DNA from: Lentisphaeria bacterium
GTDB taxonomy: Bacteria > Verrucomicrobiota > Lentisphaeria > Victivallales > UBA1829
Reading direction: 5' to 3'
DNA length: 42,428 bases
NCBI GenBank assembly: GCA_017456495.1
Contig: JAFTJI010000223.1
Location: 1-42,428, forward strand
A model generated the notes under the pieces. It made no database searches. It had not been told where the DNA came from and worked only from the letters and a program-made list of their open reading frames with translations. The position numbers and the translations under genes are program-made. Below, in pieces: positions 26,101 to 35,102 of this stretch (positions are counted from its first letter, which is position 1; the number at the start of each line of letters is the position of its first letter).

Positions 26101-26958
26101 GCCGGAGAGATCCGTTTCCAGACGGGGCTTGGAAAGCGTAATAAAACCGGGCAGTCTGGCGGCATCGCCCCATTCAGATTCCACAAAATTACCGTCGATC
26201 TTCGGAGCAGTTTTCATCATCGGAAGAGAGAAAACAGTTTTCTGAACCTTTTCCATTGGGATATCCAGCGGGGGTGTGGATTCCTCCCGGAAATTTGCGC
26301 TGACCTCTTTTTCTGTCAGGGCACGGGGATAGAATTTCACCAGATCGAATGCTGTTTCCAGTTTTCTGTTTGCGGGGCGGAACGGGGGGGCATTGAGGAT
26401 GAAATCGCCGAACTTCTTGAAGAACAAGCCGCTTTTTCCTCTTCCGCTGCATGCCAGTTGTCCGTTATGGTACAGGGCAAAAAGGTTTGCTTTTTTGCTC
26501 CATGTAATGGTCAGGAAGGTCCATTTTCCTTTTTCCAGTTTATGATTGGTGGTATTGGTATAACCGTTGCCCTGACCTTTTTTCGCTGTGGGATTTCCCA
26601 TCCAGAACATCAAGCCAAGCCCTTTTGGTTCGCGGTATTTATAAACGATGATACGTCCATTTTTCTCCGGACTGTTGTTCTGGAGCAGGAAGATGAATTC
26701 TGTTACAGAGCTGTCCCAATTCAGAGGTTTCACCCAGAAAGAGATGGAACCTTCGTTCGGGTTGATTTTTGCCGGGCATGGGATTTTTACTGTTCCGTCG
26801 GAAAGAGCGATTGCCTTTCCTCTGATGCCGTCCACATAACGGAACTTCCCTGCAGCTTTTGCGTTCCCGGCAGAGCCGTCGAAATCATATTGCATGACAG
26901 GTTTCGCCATAACAGATGTGCACAACAATGCTGTCAAACCGAATAATAAATTCTTCAT
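23194..26958 (-). CDS. Secreted LamG / CBM9-like / glycosidase-like protein, paralogue 1
   Basis: This 1254-aa protein starts with a signal peptide (MKNLLFGLTALLCTSVMA). A concanavalin-like LamG domain follows (about 20-235: GSISFWVKPLNWDSS, GKWTFLTITWSKKANLFALY). Next is a CBM9-like domain (about 245-435) opening with TAPKIDGNFVESEW. Beta-sandwich segments lead to a region with PYPYTPIKRNGNTLSVIGR (about 655), reminiscent of DUF6067/GH123-like proteins, and a C-terminal TIM-barrel-like part (about 880-1180). The last has VYVDSLGAYNCAN and DFQCSGEELE, whose acidic residues are candidate catalytic groups. It probably acts on a host or dietary glycan outside the cell or in the periplasm. AAGGA precedes the start. 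A paralogue lies at 35822-39601. The substrate cannot be read from the sequence. Confidence 0.85.
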   Translation of the reverse strand: MKNLLFGLTALLCTSVMAKPVMQYDFDGSAGNAKAAGKFRYVDGIRGKAIALSDGTVKIPCPAKINPNEGSISFWVKPLNWDSSVTEFIFLLQNNSPEKNGRIIVYKYREPKGLGLMFWMGNPTAKKGQGNGYTNTTNHKLEKGKWTFLTITWSKKANLFALYHNGQLACSGRGKSGLFFKKFGDFILNAPPFRPANRKLETAFDLVKFYPRALTEKEVSANFREESTPPLDIPMEKVQKTVFSLPMMKTAPKIDGNFVESEWGDAARLPGFITLSKPRLETDLSGEVYAGMDAKNFYFCVVAKIPGATQLVNKIKDRDGAVYMDDAFEFFLRPPEMKQGNYQTIVNYNGAIYDARNSRKEWNGNWKVRNGLYEGQWICELTIPISDFESSFREGKMWDFNFCRDRQVEPDILFSSVSPSAMPFSAYFGKFRMTGKGCFARLSVDYAQLFERKLDLKAEIFNRSVKAQNVTVRIENLPNDGKKGTVRSYVKTIPAGASAVVNHTDPLSGFRSGVVRVTMTDAAGNLIYRQDLPLVFKDDVKITTETNLSESKLIYTADLKSHFALAKTAATTVTLRHVSGKQISTVIKAKDMVAGSFDLKQFPAGDCVLEFIFRDAAGKELMKVSEKYKHIGTPKWLKEKPGMTGIPYPYTPIKRNGNTLSVIGRNHVFGSALLPEQITSQNVPLFAAKPVFRAKMNGKNIVFRNFKFKKVKENGEQTIMNFTASSGGVSLSGTVTLEYDGFLWYTLDLSKNSGTLEELFLEMEMPASVADFYNAHFFSRENYVGKLGESLTLKQIPSVWLGNMDIGLTFVTESFQYWRNKDTKAAFRIQRKGKNVLWQVRFVDKPTKLSGKKFLLEFGIEANPVKPTPPQFRTWRVWFFDPFTIAHPWTIDPKIKKYPGSGGFFTPEHTSMEAFRKEVKRFRDRGAELSLYLNPFLVSPEATEYKIFRKEWRNPYNVYPQCPASSFTDYIVWQIDDHIKHGSLQCVYVDSLGAYNCANELHGCGYIDEQGNQKLTFPIRAMRNYMKRLYTLLHAQGRDQKKNYLWAHMSARTSAPINAFVDFQCSGEELETELIGNSNYLEHYGMDAYQIYYLHSSGVVPMLLPNLGRTGPKEHRLNKDYNDQVLALALLHDSLIWNLWMDMTYVNNLYKKLDAFGWQDPALKFHSYRKQFMVGSTGKNIYISVYTIGKRAMAVIVNKNKKEQTVQLGVNYEALGIPAGAVIKDIRTGKKLTAQDLKNWKVRGYNFSLIQIGE

Positions 26959-26990
26959 AAAAAAAATCCTTATGTTTTGTTTTTCAGTGT

Positions 26991-27018
26991 AATATAATCT
27001 TTAAAATTTATTTTTCAA
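26991..27018 (-). promoter_or_regulatory. Promoter of glycosidase paralogue 1
   Basis: Read leftward, TTGAAA (27013-27018) and TATATT (26991-26996) are 16 bp apart, 33 bp before the start codon. Confidence 0.6.
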
Positions 27019-27021
27019 GCC

Positions 27022-27057
27022 AAAAAAAGCGGAGAGACCGTTTTGCGATCTCCCCGC
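27022..27057 (-). terminator. Intrinsic terminator of the symporter gene
   Basis: GCGGAGAGA (27029-27037) pairs with TCTCCCCGC (27049-27057) with one mismatch; read leftward a seven-T run follows (complement of 27022-27028). Confidence 0.82.
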
Positions 27058-27083
27058 GGGGGGCAACATAAAAGAAAACAGGT

Positions 27084-28613
27084 TTATTCTGTCTTTTTGT
27101 TTGCGTTGTCGAAAAGTTCCTGAACTTCAGCTTCGGGAGCCTTTGTGATCAGCGTAACGATCACGGCAACGATGAGACCTGCAAGGAATCCGGGAACGAT
27201 TTCATAGACGCCGGTAGCTGAACTGAGTTTGAGATACCAGACGATATCGACAGCGAACCCTGCGATAATACCAGCCAGTGCGCCGTTATAGTTGAAGCGT
27301 TTCCAGAAGAGTGCCAGCAGGATCACGGGGCCGAATGCGGCACCGAAAGCACCCCATGCACAGGAAACCAGAGCCATAATACCGCCGCAGTCAGGGCTTG
27401 ATGCAATCACAAATGCAACAACCGCGATAAGAACCATGATAAGGCGGCCAGCCCACATCATTTCTCTGTCACCGGCATTCTTGCGGATGAAAGGACGGTA
27501 GATGTCAGAGACGAATGCGGAAGAGGATGCCAGAAGCTGGGAGTCAGCTGTACTCATGGATGCTGCAAGGATCGCAGAGAGCAGAACACCTGCAAGGAAA
27601 ACGAAAAGCGTAACCAATCCGGTGTTGCTGCCAATCCAGGCAAAAACATCGCGGATCATCTGAATGAAAACAAGGTCCTGTTTTCCAGTCGTCTGAAGCA
27701 TCGTTCCGAAAAATTTCCGTCCGAGCAGACCGACAATGGAAGCAGCGGAAAGGATGATGAAGATCCAGGTGCAGCCGATGACCCGGGACTTGTTCATTTC
27801 CTTTTCGTTACGGACAGAGAAATAACGGATCAGGATGTGGGGCATACCGAAGTAACCGAGTCCCCAGCCGAGACCGGAGATGATATCGCGCCAGCTGTTC
27901 CAGTCGCTCTTTCCGGAAGAGTAGACATTGAAGAAGTTTGCGGGAATCGGATCAGCAGGAGCTGTGAATACGGAAGACTTCATCATAGCAAGAGCCAGGA
28001 TCGGAGCCAGCATCAGAGCAATAAGCATGATCAAACCCTGGAAGAAGTCAGTCCAGCAGACAGCGTTGTAACCGCCGAGGAAGGTGTAAATCACGATAAC
28101 GACCGTAGCAATGACCATAGCGATCATGGGATCCATACCGAGAACAGTGTTGAAGAGAGTTCCGCAGGCGGAGATACTGGAAGCTGCGTAGATGCAGTAT
28201 GCAACCATGAAGACGATTGCGGATGCAAGCAGGATTCCTTTCCGTTTGGTTTTGAAACGGTTGGTCAGAAACTGGGGAACGGTGATGGAATCTTCTGCAG
28301 CAATAGAGAACCGGCGCAGTCTGGGCGCAACGAAAACCCATGCAAGAATGGTTCCGATCAGCAGACCGACAGCGATCCAGACCTGTCCGATACCGGAAAG
28401 ATAGATTGCTCCGGGCAGACCCATCAGCACCCATGCGCTCATATCGGATGCACCGGCAGAGAATGCGGACACCCAGCCGTTCATGTTTCTGTCGCCGAGG
28501 AAGTAAGTCTTTTCACCGCCTCCGGCTTTTCTGTCCTTGAAGTAGAAGGAAATACCAATTGCGAGCAGCACTACGAAATAGAGGAGCAGTGCGACCAGTT
28601 CGGGGATCTTCAT
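27084..28613 (-). CDS. putP: Sodium:solute symporter, PutP type
   Basis: This 509-aa integral membrane protein has about 12-13 hydrophobic helices of the SSS family. It closely follows the sodium/proline symporter pattern: an N-terminal helix, YFLGDRNMNGWVSAFSAGASDMSAWVLMGLPG (family residues around S57/D55 of PutP), FLGGYNAVCWTDFFQG, and SMSTADSQLLASSSAFVSDIY. It imports a small substrate, probably proline, with sodium. It is downstream of its own promoter and upstream of the large glycosidase gene in the same orientation, but a terminator separates them. The substrate is inferred from the family. Confidence 0.9.
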   Translation of the reverse strand: MKIPELVALLLYFVVLLAIGISFYFKDRKAGGGEKTYFLGDRNMNGWVSAFSAGASDMSAWVLMGLPGAIYLSGIGQVWIAVGLLIGTILAWVFVAPRLRRFSIAAEDSITVPQFLTNRFKTKRKGILLASAIVFMVAYCIYAASSISACGTLFNTVLGMDPMIAMVIATVVIVIYTFLGGYNAVCWTDFFQGLIMLIALMLAPILALAMMKSSVFTAPADPIPANFFNVYSSGKSDWNSWRDIISGLGWGLGYFGMPHILIRYFSVRNEKEMNKSRVIGCTWIFIILSAASIVGLLGRKFFGTMLQTTGKQDLVFIQMIRDVFAWIGSNTGLVTLFVFLAGVLLSAILAASMSTADSQLLASSSAFVSDIYRPFIRKNAGDREMMWAGRLIMVLIAVVAFVIASSPDCGGIMALVSCAWGAFGAAFGPVILLALFWKRFNYNGALAGIIAGFAVDIVWYLKLSSATGVYEIVPGFLAGLIVAVIVTLITKAPEAEVQELFDNANKKTE

Positions 28614-28674
28614 GTTTGTTTTCTCCGTAAGTTGTTTTCTTTTGTTTAAGCCAATTTTAAAACATAATCCCTTA

Positions 28675-28702
28675 AATATAATCCACTTTTCCGATTTTTC
28701 AA
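28675..28702 (-). promoter_or_regulatory. Promoter of the symporter gene
   Basis: Read leftward, TTGAAA (28697-28702) and TATATT (28675-28680) are 16 bp apart. The start codon lies 62 bp downstream. Confidence 0.6.
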
Positions 28703-28712
28703 ACTTTTACAT

Positions 28713-28740
28713 TTGATTATTCTAATTTTTGAGATATATT
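28713..28740 (+). promoter_or_regulatory. Promoter of recQ
   Basis: TTGATT (28713-28718) and TATATT (28735-28740) are 16 bp apart, 34 bp before the recQ start and back to back with the symporter promoter. Confidence 0.55.
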
Positions 28741-28774
28741 CCTGTGTATTTTTTTATTTTCGGAGGTTTACGGC

Positions 28775-31093
28775 ATGAAAGACAAGTTATTATCATCTTT
28801 GAAACGCTGGTTCGGATATGATTCCTTTCTGGATCATCAGCTTCCGGTGATGGAAGCGGTGCTTTCCGGAAAGGATCTTTGTGTTGTCATGCCCACCGGA
28901 GCGGGAAAATCTCTTTGTTATCAGCTGCCTCTGCTCATGAAAGAACGGTACAGCATCATCGTTTCCCCTCTGATCTCTCTCATGAAAGACCAGGTGGATG
29001 CTCTTGTGGAACGGAATATTCCAGCCGCATTTATCAATACCACTGTTCCCCCGGCGGCGCAATATGCCATCCTCCGGGAGGTGGAGCGGGGCGAATTGAA
29101 ACTGCTGTATGTCGCACCGGAACGGTTTCAGGCTCCGGGATTCCGGGAGTTTCTCCGGGAGAACCCGCCTGAGGTGCTTGTCGTCGATGAAGCCCACTGT
29201 ATCAGCCAATGGGGACACGATTTCCGTCCCTCATACATGCGGCTGGGGGATGTTGCCGGGGAAATGGGGATCCGTCAGGTCTGTGCGTTTACGGCAACCG
29301 CCACAAAAACTGTTCAGAAAGATATCGTTCATCAGCTGCGCCGTCCGGAAATGGAGATGATGGTGGCAGGGTTCAAACGCCCCAACCTTGCATTTTCCGT
29401 AATGGAAGCTCACGACAATGCCTCGAAAGATCACATCATTGCCAGATTGCTGGACAAAAAAGTACCGACGATCATCTACGCTTCCACCCGGAAAGCTGTG
29501 GAGAGCCTGCAGGCTGATTTCAACTGTATCGCGTATCACGGCGGAATGTCCGATCAGGAACGGACCCGTGCCCAGGAACTTTTTATGTCGGAGCCGACAC
29601 CCATCCTTGCCGCAACGAATGCCTTCGGTATGGGGATCGACCGTTCCGATGTCAGGCGCGTGATACATTATAACATACCCGGCTCCATTGAGGCTTATTA
29701 TCAGGAAGCAGGGCGTGCCGGACGGGATGGCGAACCCGCTGAGTGTGTGCTTCTTTTCGGGAACAGGGATAAATTCATTCATCAATTCCTGATCGACATG
29801 AACAATCCCGAGCCGGAACTGGTCAACTCTCTTTATCTCTATCTGCAGGTTCAATGGAAAAAGAGCGGAGGTCTTCCTTTGGAGTTGACCCTTGCCGAAA
29901 TCGCGGAACAGATCCCCGGCGCAAAAAGCGATTCCCAGATCGGAGCGGCATTTGCCATCCTGGAAGAACACGGCTACGTCTCCCGTTCCTATTCCCGGGA
30001 CAACACCGTTCAGTTCCGGATCGCAGGAGATATAAAAAAACTGGAAGAGGAAAATGCCGCTGAAAAAACGCAGCGTGCAAGATTTCTGCACCGGGTCATT
30101 CAGAATTACGGCGCAGCTGCGGCAAAGATGAAAAAATATTCTCTGCCGGAACTTTCCGAACTCTGTGCTCTGCCGCCGGAAAATATCAAACGGGTTCTTT
30201 CTGCTCTGGATGGAATCGCGCTGGACGTGGAAAAAGAGACGTTCCGCGGTGCTGTTACAACCCTGCTGAAACCGGAAGAAAAACGGCTGAATATTGATTT
30301 TGAACAGTACGAACAGAAACGGGAACTGGAGATGAACCGTCTGGAAGATATGCTCTCTTATGCCCGTGCCAAGGGATGCCGTCAGGGATATCTTATCTCC
30401 TATTTCGGAGAAAATTCCGATGATTGGGAGTGCGGTGTTTGCGATCATTGTGCTTCTCCGGCACACTCTGCCGACCGGGATCTTGACCCCGCAGAACTGG
30501 CAACTGTCCACACGATCCTCTCTTCTGTCCGGATCTTCAACGGCAGGATCGGGCGCGGCAGACTCAGCCAGATCCTTGCCGGTGTCATGAACGCAGATAC
30601 CGTCAACACAAGATATACCGACAGCGTTTGCTTCGGGATCCTGAAGCCCATGAAGCAGAATCTTATCATGCAATACCTTCGGGAGCTGGAAGACAAAGGC
30701 TATCTGGAACGCTGCGGAAATCCCGAATATCCCTGTCTGGGACTTTCCCGTGAAGGACGGCTTCAGATCGAAACCCGCAGCAGGATCCGTCTGAACCTGC
30801 CCGTTCCCAAGAAGAAAACTCCCATCAAAATATCATTGGAAGAACCGTCAGAAGGGGACGAGCTTGATACAGAACTGCTTGCGCGGCTGAAAGCTCTCCG
30901 GGCGAAACTTGCGGCAAAACGCGGTGTGCCGACTTATGTTGTATTCGGTGATAAAACATTGCAGGAATTTGCCCGGCGCAAACCGACAGCTGCCGCCGAA
31001 GCAGAAGGGATCACCGGTGTCGGACCGGCAAAAATGGCAACCTATGTTCCGATTTTTGTCAAAGAGATCACGACATATCTGGAAGAGAAGTGA
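28775..31093 (+). CDS. recQ: ATP-dependent DNA helicase RecQ
   Basis: The 772-aa 3'-5' helicase shows [14 protein letters not shown] (motif I), [19 protein letters not shown] (motif II with the RecQ aromatic loop), AFTATAT (III), and [23 protein letters not shown] (V-VI). The zinc-binding subdomain has cysteines in KGCRQGYL and ECGVCDHC. A winged-helix RQC domain and a C-terminal HRDC domain follow (about 690-772, [19 protein letters not shown]). It is longer than E. coli RecQ (609 aa) because of extra sequence between the ATPase core, the zinc region and the HRDC domain. It acts in recombination repair and fork restart. GGAGG precedes the ATG. Confidence 0.95.
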   Translation: MKDKLLSSLKRWFGYDSFLDHQLPVMEAVLSGKDLCVVMPTGAGKSLCYQLPLLMKERYSIIVSPLISLMKDQVDALVERNIPAAFINTTVPPAAQYAILREVERGELKLLYVAPERFQAPGFREFLRENPPEVLVVDEAHCISQWGHDFRPSYMRLGDVAGEMGIRQVCAFTATATKTVQKDIVHQLRRPEMEMMVAGFKRPNLAFSVMEAHDNASKDHIIARLLDKKVPTIIYASTRKAVESLQADFNCIAYHGGMSDQERTRAQELFMSEPTPILAATNAFGMGIDRSDVRRVIHYNIPGSIEAYYQEAGRAGRDGEPAECVLLFGNRDKFIHQFLIDMNNPEPELVNSLYLYLQVQWKKSGGLPLELTLAEIAEQIPGAKSDSQIGAAFAILEEHGYVSRSYSRDNTVQFRIAGDIKKLEEENAAEKTQRARFLHRVIQNYGAAAAKMKKYSLPELSELCALPPENIKRVLSALDGIALDVEKETFRGAVTTLLKPEEKRLNIDFEQYEQKRELEMNRLEDMLSYARAKGCRQGYLISYFGENSDDWECGVCDHCASPAHSADRDLDPAELATVHTILSSVRIFNGRIGRGRLSQILAGVMNADTVNTRYTDSVCFGILKPMKQNLIMQYLRELEDKGYLERCGNPEYPCLGLSREGRLQIETRSRIRLNLPVPKKKTPIKISLEEPSEGDELDTELLARLKALRAKLAAKRGVPTYVVFGDKTLQEFARRKPTAAAEAEGITGVGPAKMATYVPIFVKEITTYLEEK

Positions 31094-31118
31094 ACGGAAA
31101 TAACAGGAGTAATAAAAA

Positions 31119-31814
31119 ATGCGGCTTGATAAATATCTTTCAGAATCGACTCCGTACAGCCGGAAGGAGATCAAGATCCTCGCCGGAAAAGGAGCAATTT
31201 GTGTTAATGGAACCATCGTTAAGAAAAGCGATGTCCAAGTGACAGAACAGGATGAAATCACTGTCAACGGCGAAAAAATCTTTTACCGGAAATTTATTTA
31301 TCTGATGATGAATAAGCCTGCCGGATATCTCAGCGCGACGTGGGACGATAAAGACCCCGTGGTCGTTGATCTGCTCTCAGAAGAGTACAAACATTTTGAA
31401 CCGTTCCCGGCTGGGCGGCTGGATAAGGATACCGAAGGATTGCTGCTGCTGACCAATGACGGACAGTTTGATCACGCGGTGACCTCTCCCCGGAAAAATG
31501 TGGTCAAACGCTACTTTGCACGTCTTGATGCTCCGGCTGAGTTCAATGATATAGCCGCATTCCGTGCCGGTATGGATCTGGGGGATTTCATCGCAAAACC
31601 GGCAGACTTGGAAATTACAGAAAAACCCTGCGAAGTTTTCGTGGAAGTCTCGGAAGGAAAGTTTCATCAGGTCAAACGCATGTGCGAAAAAGTCGGAAAA
31701 AATGTACTTTACCTGAAACGGCTCTCTATCGGGGAGCTTGTTCTTGATCCGGCATTGGAACCGGGAAAAGTCCGGGAACTCACGCCGGAAGAGATCGAAG
31801 CTTTCATGAAGTGA
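31119..31814 (+). CDS. RsuA/RluB-family rRNA pseudouridine synthase
   Basis: A 231-aa enzyme with an N-terminal S4 RNA-binding domain (MRLDKYLSESTPYSRKEIK, about 1-55) and the catalytic core AGRLDKDTEGLLLLTNDG, whose aspartate is the nucleophile. YLMMNKPAGYLSA and EGKFHQVKRM complete the family pattern. The one-piece S4 plus short core and the KSDVQV linker resemble RsuA, which modifies 16S U516, but RluB, RluE and RluF share these motifs, so no symbol is given. AGGAG lies upstream; recQ ends 25 bp before. Confidence 0.9.
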   Translation: MRLDKYLSESTPYSRKEIKILAGKGAICVNGTIVKKSDVQVTEQDEITVNGEKIFYRKFIYLMMNKPAGYLSATWDDKDPVVVDLLSEEYKHFEPFPAGRLDKDTEGLLLLTNDGQFDHAVTSPRKNVVKRYFARLDAPAEFNDIAAFRAGMDLGDFIAKPADLEITEKPCEVFVEVSEGKFHQVKRMCEKVGKNVLYLKRLSIGELVLDPALEPGKVRELTPEEIEAFMK

Positions 31815-31817
31815 AAA

Positions 31818-32228
31818 ATGCCTTCGTCCGCAGAAAATCAATCTGATTGGGAACAGCTGAAAGAACGCCTCTCCAAATCAAAATTCCGGTCAAGATTCCG
31901 TTTGAAAGAACCGGAGCTGAAAATCATTGCCGAACGGGGAATGGATGAAGTCGCTTTCCAGTGCCGTCAATTTCTCCAAACCCGTCTGGCTCCTGCATTT
32001 CCGCCGAACGACGGCAAGCAGACTCCCATGCGCGGACACCCCTGTTTTATCGCCCAGCATGCCACCGGGATCTGCTGCCGGGGCTGTTTGCAGAAGTGGC
32101 ACGGCATCCCCTCCGGACGGGAACTTACTGAGGAAGAATTGGACACTTTGACAAATATTCTGATGTGCTGGATCAGAGAACACTCTTCCGGTGCAGAAAA
32201 CATTCCCCATACCCCGAATCTGTTTTGA
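31818..32228 (+). CDS. DUF4186 family protein
   Basis: This 136-aa protein matches DUF4186 through KFRSRFRLKEPELKIIAERG (about 18-37), RLAPAFPPNDGKQTPMRGHP and FIAQHATGICCRGCLQKWHGI. The conserved histidines and the CCRGC cysteines suggest metal binding, but the function is unknown. It begins three bases after the pseudouridine synthase stop and ends the recQ operon. Confidence 0.9.
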   Translation: MPSSAENQSDWEQLKERLSKSKFRSRFRLKEPELKIIAERGMDEVAFQCRQFLQTRLAPAFPPNDGKQTPMRGHPCFIAQHATGICCRGCLQKWHGIPSGRELTEEELDTLTNILMCWIREHSSGAENIPHTPNLF

Positions 32229-32236
32229 AACGAAAG

Positions 32237-32274
32237 AAAACAGCAAAAAAGTTTTCGATTTTCTCTTTTTTTTC
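32237..32274 (+). terminator. Weak terminator-like hairpin after the recQ operon
   Basis: GAAAAC and GTTTTC form a 6-bp stem with an A-rich loop, followed by a T-rich run that runs into the next promoter. Confidence 0.35.
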
Positions 32275-32303
32275 TTGCAATTTCAATGTTAAGGGTCTAT
32301 ATT
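32275..32303 (+). promoter_or_regulatory. Promoter of the GntR-led glycan operon
   Basis: TTGCAA (32275-32280) and TATATT (32298-32303) are 17 bp apart. The start codon is 51 bp downstream. It probably drives all seven genes to 42.1 kb, since no other clear promoter is seen inside. Confidence 0.65.
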
Positions 32304-32354
32304 GAGACAGAATATAAACATTGAACACTTGGACAGTTAAAGAAGAGCTTTCCA

Positions 32355-33428
32355 ATGGTAAAGATAAAAGATGTGATCCGCCGGGATATTTCCACGGGAA
32401 AATATGCGGAAAACGGGCGTTTGCCCGGAGTCCGCGAGCTTGCGCTGCGCTATGATTGCAGCCGCGGCACGATCTCCAATGCCCTGAAAGAGCTTTCGGA
32501 GCAGGGATTTGTCCGCACGGAACACGGCAGGGGAACCTTTCTTGCGGAAGGCGGAAATTTTCTCAAACGCCGTTCCACCCGCATGGTCGGAGCCGCTTTA
32601 TTGCGCCACAGCTGGATGGAACACATGGAGTCCCTGCGGGATGAATATCTCCGTGACGGCTGGTTCATCTCTCTTTACTGTTCCTCTGATGACATGCAGA
32701 ATCCGGAAGCGGAACGGCATTTTCTGGAACTCGCACTGGCACAGGATTTTGCGGGAGTGATCCTCACCGGAACTCCCCTGATACCGTTGAACAGTGATCT
32801 TTATCTTTCCCTGCGGCAAGCCGGAATGAAAATCGTTCACCTCACCCATTACAAAGAAGATATGTCCGGAGAAGCAACGATCCTGCCTGATTACCGGATG
32901 GCTGGCGCAATCGCCTGTTCTGCAGCCGCAGCACGATATAAAAAACGGTTCGCAGTCGTCCGTGTTGATGGCTGCTGCCCGCCAAGTACAACGCTCCGTA
33001 TGGAGGGAGTCAGAACCATGAACCGGGCTTTAGGAATGGAACAGCTGCCCGATCTGATTTTGTTTGACGGAGACCGGATCACCCCGGAAAATGAAGCGCA
33101 GCTCGTTCAATTTTTTGAAACCGCCGGTCCATTATCAGAAATGGCTCTGCTGGCAGATGACTGCGCTACGCTCCGGGATCTTCAGCTCTGGATGGAAAAA
33201 CGCGGCATTCCGGCAGACCTGCCTTTCATGATTTCCATGTCCGATACCCATTGGAGCAAGAAAGAGATGAACTATATCGGGTTCGATTACAGACAAAGCC
33301 TCCGTCTTGCTATGGATTATATCACCGATGAAAAGATCAAGCCCCTTGATCCTTTCCACCGGGTTCTGGATCCGGAACTTCATTTGATCAAAGAAACAAT
33401 TCAAATAAATAAAGGAAAACAAAAATGA
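32355..33428 (+). CDS. GntR-type transcriptional regulator with LacI-like ligand domain
   Basis: The 357-aa protein has a GntR winged helix (about 1-65: GRLPGVRELALRYDCSRGT, EQGFVRTEHGRGTFL). A periplasmic-binding-protein-like effector domain follows (about 75-350), with MVGAALLRHS, FAGVILTG and AVVRVDGCCPPS strands typical of the LacI/GalR fold. GntR-LacI hybrids usually sense sugars. It heads the operon and overlaps the next start (ATGA), so local regulation is likely. The operator was not identified. Confidence 0.88.
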   Translation: MVKIKDVIRRDISTGKYAENGRLPGVRELALRYDCSRGTISNALKELSEQGFVRTEHGRGTFLAEGGNFLKRRSTRMVGAALLRHSWMEHMESLRDEYLRDGWFISLYCSSDDMQNPEAERHFLELALAQDFAGVILTGTPLIPLNSDLYLSLRQAGMKIVHLTHYKEDMSGEATILPDYRMAGAIACSAAAARYKKRFAVVRVDGCCPPSTTLRMEGVRTMNRALGMEQLPDLILFDGDRITPENEAQLVQFFETAGPLSEMALLADDCATLRDLQLWMEKRGIPADLPFMISMSDTHWSKKEMNYIGFDYRQSLRLAMDYITDEKIKPLDPFHRVLDPELHLIKETIQINKGKQK

Positions 33429-34372
33429 GCAAACTGAAATTTACTGCATTCTCTGACCTGCACCACCATCCGGCATGGTACAAATCCGATGCCCCGGAAC
33501 GGTTGGCGGCAATTCAGAAACGTGCGCTGGAAAGCGGTTCCGAGTTTCTGCTGCACATGGGCGACTTCTCCCATAAACCCTCTGCATGTCCGGAACTGAT
33601 CAAACAGTACAAAGAGTTTCAGCTCCCCGGTTACTTCGTTCTCGGAAATCATGAGTTCGATATCGACTCTTACGAAACGGTTCTGAAGACCATGGGGCTG
33701 GAAAACGGTTATTACTTTTTCGATCACGGCGGATTCCGTTTCGTGATCATGGATGAAAACTGGTTCAGCGATTTTCCGGGAATCTATTTCCACTACTCTG
33801 AACGGAACTACTTTGACCATCCCGGTTTCCGCGACTGGATGCCCCCCGAACAAATCGAATGGGTCCGGGAAACCGTCATGAACTCTCCCTATCCCTGTAT
33901 TCTTGCAAGTCATGCACCTGTCAGCTACGGTCCCAATCCCCGAGCCGGAATAAAACCGGCATGCAAGGAAGCTGTCGAACAGATCATCAGCGATTCCCAG
34001 GGAAAACCCGGACAGGTCATCCTGTGCTTGAACGGTCATTATCACCGCAGCGGTATGGATATCATCAACGGCGTACCCCGTCTGGATGTGAACTCCGCAA
34101 CTTTCAACTGGGTTCCGAACCCCCACGATCTCTACCCTGAAAAAGAGTGGTATCAGCAGTACGAATGTATCGGAAACATGGTGATTTACGAAAAGCCTGT
34201 CAGTGCAGAGATCATCATTGACACCGATGAACAAACCATCGAAGTGATCGGTTGTGAAGGGAACTTCCTCCACGGCGTTTCCACTGAAGACAGCGGAAAC
34301 TCTTCCGGAGCCCGTCTCGATACCCCCGATATGCTCTCAACAAAAGTCAAATACGGAATTGAAAACAACTGA
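33425..34372 (+). CDS. Calcineurin-like metallophosphoesterase
   Basis: The 315-aa enzyme has the five metallophosphoesterase motifs: DLHHH (D-x-H), [24 protein letters not shown] and LNGHYHRSG. The LNGHYH box is the two-metal site. No signal peptide is seen, so it is probably cytoplasmic. It could hydrolyse a phosphodiester or phosphomonoester released from the glycan that the operon degrades. AAAGGAAAAC precedes the start, which overlaps the regulator stop. Confidence 0.88.
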   Translation: MSKLKFTAFSDLHHHPAWYKSDAPERLAAIQKRALESGSEFLLHMGDFSHKPSACPELIKQYKEFQLPGYFVLGNHEFDIDSYETVLKTMGLENGYYFFDHGGFRFVIMDENWFSDFPGIYFHYSERNYFDHPGFRDWMPPEQIEWVRETVMNSPYPCILASHAPVSYGPNPRAGIKPACKEAVEQIISDSQGKPGQVILCLNGHYHRSGMDIINGVPRLDVNSATFNWVPNPHDLYPEKEWYQQYECIGNMVIYEKPVSAEIIIDTDEQTIEVIGCEGNFLHGVSTEDSGNSSGARLDTPDMLSTKVKYGIENN

Positions 34373-34383
34373 GGAGATTTTCA

Positions 34384-35100
34384 ATGAAGCATTACAAGAG
34401 TTTTACCCTGATCGAATTGCTGGTGGTCATTGCCATTATTGCAATCCTCGCCGGAATGTTATTGCCCGCACTGAACAGCTCCAGAGAAAAGGCCAGGTCT
34501 GTCAACTGTACTTCCAACCAGAAACAGATCATGCAATCCTATCTGATGTATCCGACAGATTCAGACGGCTGGCTGCTGCCTGCTTACATGAATCCCGGCG
34601 GAAACTGGGGAGACCGTATGATCGAAGCAAAATATCTCGGGAATAAATCTCTTCTGATCTGTCCCACCGGGAAAAGCAAAAGTCAGAATGCCTCATCCGG
34701 CGGAAACTACGGGATCGGACTCAATTACAGAAGTTTCGGTTTGAGCTGCAAAATTGCCGATGAAGGAAAAACCGCATTCGTCATGGTGAAAGAAGCGTCC
34801 ATCAACCGATTCAACAACAACTCCAATCTCGTTACGTTCATTGATACCCCGATGCAGGGCGAAGCAAAGAACTGTAACAGCTACTATGGGCATGTCGGAC
34901 AGGGGATCTTTGAAGTCACCAGCAATAAAGAGGCATATCACATGATGAGCATCCGCCACAATATGTCAGCCAACGCTGCATTCTTTGACGGTCATGTCGG
35001 CAATATGAAAGAAGTGGAAGTCCGTCAGAAGATCCACTGGTACCCCCAGCATGATTCCGCTACCAATGAATATACAATGGTTACAACAGGAAAATATTGA
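34384..35100 (+). CDS. Type II secretion/type IV pilin-like protein with H-x9-DG motif
   Basis: A 238-aa protein with an N-terminal prepilin methylation signature: [26 protein letters not shown], in which F-T-L-I-E gives the expected phenylalanine and glutamate. The C-terminal [14 protein letters not shown] has nine residues between H and DG, the H-x9-DG pattern common in Lentisphaerota and Planctomycetota. The protein would be inserted in the membrane and cleaved by a prepilin peptidase. GAGGAG precedes the start. Lying upstream of two LamG genes, it may help display or export the secreted enzymes. Confidence 0.9.
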   Translation: MKHYKSFTLIELLVVIAIIAILAGMLLPALNSSREKARSVNCTSNQKQIMQSYLMYPTDSDGWLLPAYMNPGGNWGDRMIEAKYLGNKSLLICPTGKSKSQNASSGGNYGIGLNYRSFGLSCKIADEGKTAFVMVKEASINRFNNNSNLVTFIDTPMQGEAKNCNSYYGHVGQGIFEVTSNKEAYHMMSIRHNMSANAAFFDGHVGNMKEVEVRQKIHWYPQHDSATNEYTMVTTGKY

Positions 35101-35102
35101 TT

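Noticed and set aside
24958-26946. A 662-codon open frame opposite the first giant glycosidase gene
   Set aside because: It lies wholly antisense to a clear signal-peptide/LamG/CBM9-like gene, shows no recognisable domain, and is explained by codon bias; the same holds for the 468-codon frame at 37091-38497.
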